In this document: positions 1-4,728 of the stretch, in pieces | Numbering within the stretch: the first letter of the stretch is position 1 | Layout of the letters: every line of letters starts with the position of its first letter | Source: a bacterium | GTDB lineage: Bacteria; Desulfobacterota; Binatia; UBA12015 | Assembly (NCBI GenBank): GCA_018970825.1 | Contig: JAGWVP010000212.1 | Location: forward strand, 1-6,018 | Reading direction: 5' to 3' | DNA length: 6,018 nt | The notes under the pieces: generated by a model | Seen by the model: the letters and a program-made list of their open reading frames with translations, nothing else | The model's database searches: none | What the model was told of the DNA's origin: nothing | Position numbers and translations under genes: made by a program

Positions 1-130
1 GCGCGGCTGGCAGGAACTCGCGTGGTGGATCCTGTCGTGGGGCGGCGACGTCGAGGTGCTCGAGCCGGCCGACCTGCGCGACTACGTCCGCCGCAACGTG
101 CGCGAGGCGGCGGCGCTCTACGCGCGCTGA
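1..130 (+). CDS. WYL-domain transcriptional regulator, C-terminal end (partial)
   Basis: The reading frame starting at base 2 is open from the left edge to TGA at 128-130 and gives 42 residues. It begins RGWQELAWWILSWGGDVEVL and ends REAAALYAR. The pattern of Trp-rich strand, S-W/Y-G-x-x-V-E-V-L-E-P, then a short L-R-x-x-V-x-x-x-x-x-E-A-x-x-x-Y helix is the usual C-terminus of WYL/WCX regulators (the PafBC/DeoR-like HTH plus WYL group). Those proteins bind DNA through an N-terminal HTH and sense a ligand or nucleic acid through the WYL part. The HTH and the WYL motif itself lie outside the window, so the target and signal cannot be inferred. The assignment rests on a short tail and could be a related family with the same C-terminal fold. 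Confidence 0.75.
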   Translation, partial: RGWQELAWWILSWGGDVEVLEPADLRDYVRRNVREAAALYAR

Positions 131-153
131 GCGGTCGGTCGGCCACTGACCGC
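131..153 (+). terminator. Hairpin directly after the WYL gene stop, possible terminator
   Basis: Bases 131-139 (GCGGTCGGT) pair with 145-153 (ACTGACCGC) around a 5-base loop. This gives nine pairs, one of them G-U. The stem starts on the base after the stop codon. There is no T-run 3' of it; the sequence continues into C and G runs. It could be an intrinsic terminator of the T-poor kind found in GC-rich genomes or an mRNA 3'-end stabiliser. The first ten bases of the stem region (131-140) recur as a direct repeat at 152-161. Confidence 0.35.
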
Positions 154-216
154 GGTCGGTCCCCGGGGGGCCGCGCGCGTGCGTGCCGCGCGCGCGCCGC
201 GGGCCCTTCGGTCGGG

Positions 217-1155
217 ATGAAATGCGACGCGGTGACTTGTCTCAACCCCGCTCCGGGCACCGACGTGGTGTTCGGGTCGACGGCCCCGCCGAGCGCGGCG
301 AGCGGCAAGATCGTCTTCGCCGGGTTCGACGACGAGGAGAATCCGGCGGTCGGCGGCATCTACCTCGCTCTGCTCGAACCCGACCCGCCGCTCTCGACGC
401 TCGTGCGGATCGGCGATCCCGTTCCAGGCCCCGACGGCGTCGCGTCGGCCGACGATCGCGTCACCCGCTTCGGCGAGGCCCTTTCGTTCGACGGTCGTTT
501 CGTGTCGTTCTGGGGTGCATGGGGCGACGAGACGCGCTCGTTCGTCCTCGACTGCCCCGAGGACGGCAACGCGGACCTGATCGCGTTCTGTCGCGAGCAC
601 TACCCGGACGGATTCGAGGCCGTGGTGCCGCTCCACCAGGGGATCTTCGTGCAGGACACCTCGACCGGGCGCACGGTCATGGTCGCCGAGACCGGCGAGC
701 GGTACGCCGACTTCCTGTTCTGGGTGTTCTCCGGACGTCCGCCCGGAGCGGGCGAGGGTGGGGACGAGGGCGGAGACGACTTCGAGCCGCCCCGCTGGCG
801 CGCGTCGTCGTTCGCCGCGGTCGCACCGCTCGGCTCGAGTTCGTTCACGGCCGCGTTCAAGGCGCTTCGTGCGGACGGCGGCCAGGGCGTTTACCTCGCC
901 AGCCCGAGCACGGGGCTCGACCGACCCGTGGCCGCGGCCGAGACGGGAATGTCCGCGGCTTCGATTGACCCGAAGAGCCCGCCCGGCACTCTCGTGACCG
1001 TCGTCGGCCTCGAGCGCGAGGGGCTGCGCGGCAACGGCAGCACGACGTACCTCGCGCTCGCGGTCTCGATGGAGACCCCGGCCGGCGAAGAGGAGGCCGT
1101 CGGCTGGGCGGGCGTCTACCGGTCGCAGGTTCCCTCGAAGCTGCCGGGTCTCTGA
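217..1155 (+). CDS. Exported-type protein with G-[IV]-[YF] repeat modules, possibly 5'-truncated
   Basis: No specific function is recognised. From ATG 217 the frame encodes 312 residues of well-composed, acidic protein. Four modules end in a hydrophobic strand after G-[IV]-[YF]: GGIYLALL (residue 46 on), QGIFVQDT (141 on), QGVYLASP (223 on) and AGVYRSQV (298 on). Each follows a strand such as KIVFAGFDDEENP or SFTAAFKALRADGG. This looks like a beta-rich, propeller-like repeat protein of the kind found in exported bacterial proteins. Residues 177-190 form a Gly/Asp/Glu-rich loop. Four cysteines (C3, C8, C113, C125) would suit disulfides outside the cytoplasm. There is no signal peptide, and the first module starts almost at once. 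The frame is open back to base 22, but residues encoded before 217 are Arg-rich and overlap the WYL gene, so they are not believable. ATG 217 is the only in-frame ATG near the good sequence and has no clear Shine-Dalgarno. The gene may have lost its 5' end. Confidence 0.55.
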   Translation: MKCDAVTCLNPAPGTDVVFGSTAPPSAASGKIVFAGFDDEENPAVGGIYLALLEPDPPLSTLVRIGDPVPGPDGVASADDRVTRFGEALSFDGRFVSFWGAWGDETRSFVLDCPEDGNADLIAFCREHYPDGFEAVVPLHQGIFVQDTSTGRTVMVAETGERYADFLFWVFSGRPPGAGEGGDEGGDDFEPPRWRASSFAAVAPLGSSSFTAAFKALRADGGQGVYLASPSTGLDRPVAAAETGMSAASIDPKSPPGTLVTVVGLEREGLRGNGSTTYLALAVSMETPAGEEEAVGWAGVYRSQVPSKLPGL

Positions 1156-1162
1156 ACCCGGC
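1143..1162 (+). terminator. Hairpin spanning the stop codon of the repeat-protein gene
   Basis: GCCGGGT (1143-1149) pairs perfectly with ACCCGGC (1156-1162) around the 6-base loop CTCTGA, which contains the stop codon TGA. It is a 7-bp GC-rich stem without a T-run. It may act with the stronger hairpin at 1191-1223 as a tandem 3'-end structure, or it may be coincidental in DNA of this composition. Confidence 0.3.
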
Positions 1163-1190
1163 GCGCGTCGACGCATCGAAGCCGATCGGA

Positions 1191-1223
1191 CGGGGGCCGC
1201 TCTCCGCGCGGGGGCGGCCCCCG
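1191..1223 (+). terminator. Perfect 10-bp GC hairpin between repeat protein and GST genes
   Basis: CGGGGGCCGC (1191-1200) is the exact reverse complement of GCGGCCCCCG (1214-1223), with a 13-base loop. It lies in the 172-base gap between the TGA at 1155 and the GST start at 1328, where a transcription terminator is expected. It has no T-run (CTCGTCTCGG follows), so it is either a T-poor terminator of a GC-rich genome or another structured element. The remaining gap to 1313 shows no convincing -35/-10 pair. Confidence 0.5.
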
Positions 1224-1313
1224 CTCGTCTCGGTCGGGCGTTCCACCCGCGCCGGGCTGGCGCGGTCGGGGAGTGCGTGGCATCTACGGCCTCCGCGAGC
1301 GCCGCTTCGGCGC

Positions 1314-1320
1314 GGAGGAG
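1314..1320 (+). promoter_or_regulatory. Shine-Dalgarno site fixing the GST start
   Basis: GGAGGAG lies seven bases before ATG 1328, a near-perfect match and spacing. It decides in favour of this ATG over the upstream in-frame start codon at 1277, which would add 17 low-complexity Ala/Ser/Arg residues. Confidence 0.85.
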
Positions 1321-1327
1321 CGACCCC

Positions 1328-1936
1328 ATGCGACGACTGCACCAGCACCCCCTCTCGACGTACGCGCGCCGCGTGCGCATCGCGCTGCTCGAGAAGAACC
1401 TCCCCTGCGAACTGGTCGACGTCGACATGGCCGCGGGCGAGCACAAGAAGCCTGCCTACCTCGCGCTGAACCCCTACGGCCGCGTACCGACCCTCGAGGA
1501 GGACGGCTTCGTCCTCTGGGAGTCGACCGCGATCCTCTCCTACCTCGAGGCGACGCACCCGGAGCCGGCGCTCGTCCCGGCCGACGCCCGCGGCCGCGCG
1601 CTCGTCGACATGCACATGAAGCTCTGCGACATCCAGCTCGCGCGCCAGACCGGCCTGATCATCTTCCCCAAGCGCTTCCTGCCCCGGGAGCGCTGGGACG
1701 AGAAGGCAATGGCGCAGGCGAAGAAGGAGATCGAGCGCCACCTCGAGATCGTCGAGAAGCAGATCTCCGGGCGCGAGTGGATGGTCGGGGACGCGTACTC
1801 GCTGGTCGAGGTCTGCTACACGCCGTTCGTGCAGTTCCTGCCGCTCGTGGAGGTCGCACCACCGCCCGGCGTCGCGGCCTGGACGGAGCGCATGCTCTCC
1901 CGGCCGAGCGCGGTTGCGACGGTTCCCGCCGTCTAG
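1328..1936 (+). CDS. Glutathione S-transferase family protein
   Basis: The product is a 202-residue soluble protein of normal GST length. Residues 1-80 form the thioredoxin-like N-domain. HPLSTYARRVRIALLEK (7-23) carries the candidate catalytic Ser10, Thr11 or Tyr12 that activates the glutathione thiol. NPYGRVPTL (48-56) holds the cis-Pro (Pro54) that contacts the glutathione backbone, and ESTAI (65-69) is the Glu-Ser pair that binds its gamma-glutamyl group. Residues from about 90 form the all-helical C-domain. GREWMVGDAYSLVEV near residues 155-170 corresponds to the conserved N-capping region that is usually S-L-A-D, with Glu replacing the Asp here. The known family role is conjugation, isomerisation or reduction with glutathione in the cytoplasm. 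The substrate cannot be read from sequence. The SSCxxR-type motif of zeta-class maleylacetoacetate isomerases is not clearly present; a theta/nu/phi-like bacterial GST fits better. The gene stands alone, with about 150 bases before the next gene. Confidence 0.88.
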   Translation: MRRLHQHPLSTYARRVRIALLEKNLPCELVDVDMAAGEHKKPAYLALNPYGRVPTLEEDGFVLWESTAILSYLEATHPEPALVPADARGRALVDMHMKLCDIQLARQTGLIIFPKRFLPRERWDEKAMAQAKKEIERHLEIVEKQISGREWMVGDAYSLVEVCYTPFVQFLPLVEVAPPPGVAAWTERMLSRPSAVATVPAV

Positions 1937-2089
1937 CGCGGGCCTTTTCCCGGCGCCCTCGCGGCGGGGACGGGGGTTCGCACGACCGCGGCTCCCGCGG
2001 GACGGTGGGGGACGTGGCGTTCGCGGGTCGAGAGGCGTGATCCCGCGGGGTGCTTGCGGGGGGCGGGCGCTTCGTGGGAATGCGGCGGG
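1937..2089 (+). other. Intergenic region upstream of the CoA-transferase
   Basis: This 153-base non-coding gap is extremely GC-rich. It contains CCGCGG at 1986-1991 and 1995-2000 separated by CTC, which could form a small hairpin. The 8-base palindrome CCCGCGGG occurs at 1994-2001 and again at 2042-2049. Such words are frequent by chance at this composition. No convincing promoter, operator or terminator with a T-run is visible. Confidence 0.4.
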
Positions 2090-3505
2090 ATGCCGACCAA
2101 GCAGATCTGCGAGACCGCCATGGAGGCGGTCGCCGACGTCCGTGACGGCGACTCGCTCCTCGTCCACAGCTTCGGGCCGCCGCAGGCGTGGCCGACCGAC
2201 TGCCTGCTCGCGCTCGCCGAGCGCGGCGTGAAGGACCTGACCGTCGTCTGCAACACGCCGGCGGGCGGGCCGACGTCGCTCAACGTCCTCGCGCCGAAGA
2301 AGCAGATCCGGAAGCTCGTCTGCAGCTACGTCGCCTCCCCGACGCTCGTGACCGAGATCTCCGAGCAGGTGAAGGCGGGCGAGATCGAGCTCGAGATGGT
2401 GCCGCAGGGAACGCTCATCGAGCGCGTGCGCGCGGGGGGCGCCGGGCTCGCGGGCTTCTACACGCCGACCGGGGTCGGCACCGAGACGGCGAAGGGCAAG
2501 GAGGAGCGCGAGTTCGACGGCAAGCGCTACGTCTTCGAGCGCGCGATCCGGGCCGACTGGGCGCTCCTGCAGGCGCACGCCGCGGACCACGCCGGCAATC
2601 TCGTCTACCGCCGCGGCATGCGGAACTTCGCGCCGGGCTTCGCGATGGGCGCCCGGCACACGATCGCCGAGGTGAAGGAGATCGTACCGACGGGCTCGAT
2701 CGACCCGGAACACGTGGTCACGCCGGGGATCTTCGTCGACCGCGTCGTGAAGACGACCACGCACATCGACGTGGGCGTGCTGCGCTTCATCCTCTCGTCG
2801 GTCGGCCGCGTGAACAACATGGAGGGCCGCGCGGTGCGCGACGGCGGCCCGACCGGGCTCCCGGCCGATCTCATGGCGATGAAGGCGGCGGCGCTGCTCC
2901 GCGACGGCGAGTACGTGAATCTCGGCATCGGGCTGCCGACGCTGGTCTCGAACTACGTCGAGGGCCGCGGCGTCACCCTGCACGCGGAGAACGGGATCCT
3001 CGGCTACGGTCCGTTCCCGCCCGAGGGCGAGGAGGACGTCGACCTCTACAACGCGAGCGGACAGCTCGTGACCGCGTTGCCGGAGACCGCCTACTTCGAC
3101 TCGACGGTCTCCTTCGCGATGGCGCGCAGCGGGCGCGTGTCGACCGTGATCCTGGGCGCGTTTCAGGTCGCCCGCAACGGCGACCTCGCGAACTGGAGCC
3201 TGCCGGGCGGCGGCGGGGGAATCGGGGGCGCGATGGACCTCGCGGCCGGCGGTGCGCGCGTGATCGCGATGCTCTACCAGCTCGAGCGCGGCGGACGCTC
3301 CAAGCTCGTCGAGAAGCTCGACTACCCGGCCACCGCACTGGGCTGCGTCACCTCGGTCGTGACGGACCTCGCCTGGATCGACGTCGCGGACGGCGACTTC
3401 GTCCTGCGCGAGATCGCGCCCGGCGTGACCGCCGACGACGTCAGGGCGGCGACGGCGGCGCCGCTGCGGGTCGCGAGCGACTGCCGGGAGATGCAGTTCG
3501 GCTGA
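2090..3505 (+). CDS. Fused alpha-beta 3-oxoacid CoA-transferase (SCOT/AtoD-AtoA type)
   Basis: The 471-residue protein joins both subunits of a family I CoA-transferase. Such enzymes move CoA between an acyl-CoA (often succinyl- or acetyl-CoA) and a 3-oxoacid through a glutamyl-CoA thioester. Residues about 1-225 match the alpha subunit (AtoD/ScoA): GVKDLTVVCN, VPQGTLIERVRAGGAG, FYTPTGVGT, EFDGKRYVFERAIRAD and TPGIFVDRVV. A linker of about 35-40 residues leads to the beta subunit (AtoA/ScoB): DGEYVNLGIGLPTLVSNYV (272-290), HAENGILGYGP (298-308) with Glu300 as catalytic nucleophile, ALPETAYFDSTVSFAM, GDLANWSLPG, GGAMDLAAG and EIAPGV. The classical alpha signature (DGxxxxxGGFGxxGxP) reads DGDSLLVHSFGPPQAWP here, and the beta S-E-N-G is A-E-N-G, so the natural acids may not be acetoacetate/succinate. 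ATG 2090 is chosen because homologous subunits start a few residues before this point; TTG 2054 would add 12 unlikely residues. The ribosome binding site is weak (GGGA at 2076-2079). Fused SCOT is typical of mitochondria; bacteria usually keep two genes. Confidence 0.9.
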   Translation: MPTKQICETAMEAVADVRDGDSLLVHSFGPPQAWPTDCLLALAERGVKDLTVVCNTPAGGPTSLNVLAPKKQIRKLVCSYVASPTLVTEISEQVKAGEIELEMVPQGTLIERVRAGGAGLAGFYTPTGVGTETAKGKEEREFDGKRYVFERAIRADWALLQAHAADHAGNLVYRRGMRNFAPGFAMGARHTIAEVKEIVPTGSIDPEHVVTPGIFVDRVVKTTTHIDVGVLRFILSSVGRVNNMEGRAVRDGGPTGLPADLMAMKAAALLRDGEYVNLGIGLPTLVSNYVEGRGVTLHAENGILGYGPFPPEGEEDVDLYNASGQLVTALPETAYFDSTVSFAMARSGRVSTVILGAFQVARNGDLANWSLPGGGGGIGGAMDLAAGGARVIAMLYQLERGGRSKLVEKLDYPATALGCVTSVVTDLAWIDVADGDFVLREIAPGVTADDVRAATAAPLRVASDCREMQFG

Positions 3506-4706
3506 GGTCCGCGCAGGCGGGCAGCGTCTCGCGGCGCGACGACTCCGTGCACGCGGACGCGAGGACCGGCTCGACCAGCGCCGCGGCGATCGCGGCCTGC
3601 AGCCGCGCGCCCCAGTGGAAGCGCGGCCGGAAGTCTCCGTCGGAGAGCGGCGCCACCGCGGGGCCGAGCCCCACGACCGGCGCCACCTCGCGTGCCGCGG
3701 CGACGATCTCGTCGTCCCACGCGTCGCCGGCGGCGAGCCGCATCTCGAGCACCGGTCGCATCGGCAGGTCGGCGACGACGAAGCCGGCTCCGGCCGCGCG
3801 CGCTTGAGCCGCGAACCCCCGGACGATCCGGGACGCGACGTCGACCGCCTCGCTCCCGCTCCCGGACGTGGCGAGGTCGGGCATCGGGTCGGCCAGGACG
3901 ACGGCCGCGACGAGCGACGCGAGCCGGCTGTGTCGCCACCAGGGCCGGGGGTAGCCGACGAGAAAGGCCTCGACCCCGGCGAAGGGGCCCTCGCGCACGG
4001 TCGCGAGCGCATCGACGACGCTCCCGGGCGCGAGGGTCGGGCGGTTCACGACCTCGAGTGCGTCGCCGCGCACGACGAACCGCGGTTTCGTGAGCGGGGT
4101 CTCGGTGCGAGCGAAGAAGAGGGGACGGAACACGTTCAGGTCGCGCAGCGCATTCTCCGACTGGAGTCCGAGCACGACGACGTCGGGCCGGAAGCGGCGT
4201 CCGTGGTCCTGCCAGCGCAGCCACGCCTGGTCGAGCCCGTAGCCGTTCACGCCGAAGTTGAGCACCTCGGCCGGCACGCCGCGCGCGACGAGACCCGCCT
4301 CCAGCCGCGCGCCCCACGTCTCGTCGAGCGGCGACTCGTCCCCGAAGGTGAACGAGTCGCCGAAGATCGCGACGCGGAGCACGCCCGGCGCCGGATCCTC
4401 CGGGGTCTCGCGGTCGGCGCGCAGTCCGGACGAGTTCGCGCGGTGGAGACCGTCGGCCGAGGTCGCGCCGGGACGCGGCGCCCATCCGGTGCCGGCGTCC
4501 CACGCGAGGAACGTCCGCGGCGAGGCGAGGAACGCGTCCAGGTTCCGGCGCGTCGTCTCGACCGGGAGCGGCCGCGGCGGCAGCGGCCGGCCGAACAGGC
4601 TGGCGCCGCCGTCCGCGTCGGTGCGGACGACGGCGCGAACGAGCAACTCGGCCAGCGCGAGCGGGACCACGAGCGCCGCCGCGCCGCGGGCGAGCCGCGC
4701 GATCAC
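3441..4706 (-). CDS. Membrane-anchored SGNH/GDSL-type hydrolase-like protein
   Basis: The 421-residue protein starts at GTG (bases 4706-4704). Residues about 8-27 (GAAALVVPLALAELLVRAVV) form one N-terminal membrane helix after an Arg-containing start, so the rest is predicted to face the periplasm. Residues 91-125 match the SGNH block I context: NSSGLR, then RVAIFGDSFTFGDE with nucleophile candidate Ser118. NFGVNGYGLDQ (150-160) follows as block II. RPDVVVLGLQSENALRD (173-189) stands where block III normally has G-x-N-D, and the usual Asn-Asp is not clear. FHWGARLQAAIAAAL (363-377) supplies the likely catalytic His364. The family includes esterases and O-acyl transferases or hydrolases acting on cell-surface polysaccharides; the substrate here is unknown. 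The gene starts 22 bases after the FG-GAP gene stop, so the two are probably co-transcribed. No Shine-Dalgarno is visible, which suggests translational coupling. The last 35 or so residues (Ser/Pro/Arg-rich) form a poor-quality tail, and their codons overlap the opposing CoA-transferase gene. Confidence 0.8.
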   Translation of the reverse strand: MIARLARGAAALVVPLALAELLVRAVVRTDADGGASLFGRPLPPRPLPVETTRRNLDAFLASPRTFLAWDAGTGWAPRPGATSADGLHRANSSGLRADRETPEDPAPGVLRVAIFGDSFTFGDESPLDETWGARLEAGLVARGVPAEVLNFGVNGYGLDQAWLRWQDHGRRFRPDVVVLGLQSENALRDLNVFRPLFFARTETPLTKPRFVVRGDALEVVNRPTLAPGSVVDALATVREGPFAGVEAFLVGYPRPWWRHSRLASLVAAVVLADPMPDLATSGSGSEAVDVASRIVRGFAAQARAAGAGFVVADLPMRPVLEMRLAAGDAWDDEIVAAAREVAPVVGLGPAVAPLSDGDFRPRFHWGARLQAAIAAALVEPVLASACTESSRRETLPACADLSRTASPGSRSRPAAAPPSPP

Positions 4707-4728
4707 CGTCGCGCCGCGCCGGGGTCGC

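Noticed and set aside
964..969. TTGACC, a -35-like hexamer
   Set aside because: It lies inside a coding frame and no -10-like element follows at 16-18 bases.
118..1446. Minus-strand 442-codon frame opposite the repeat protein gene
   Set aside because: It is Arg/Ala-rich with no conserved pattern, and the plus strand in this region has far better protein-like composition and repeat modules.
2188..3807. Plus-strand 539-codon frame inside and beyond the CoA-transferase gene
   Set aside because: It is a frame-shifted shadow of the CoA-transferase, dominated by Arg, Gly and Ala with no recognisable domain.
857..4012. Minus-strand open frame of more than 1000 codons across the repeat protein, GST and CoA-transferase genes
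   Set aside because: The translation is Arg/Pro/Ser-rich low complexity and antisense to three well-supported genes. Stop codons are rare in any frame at this GC content.
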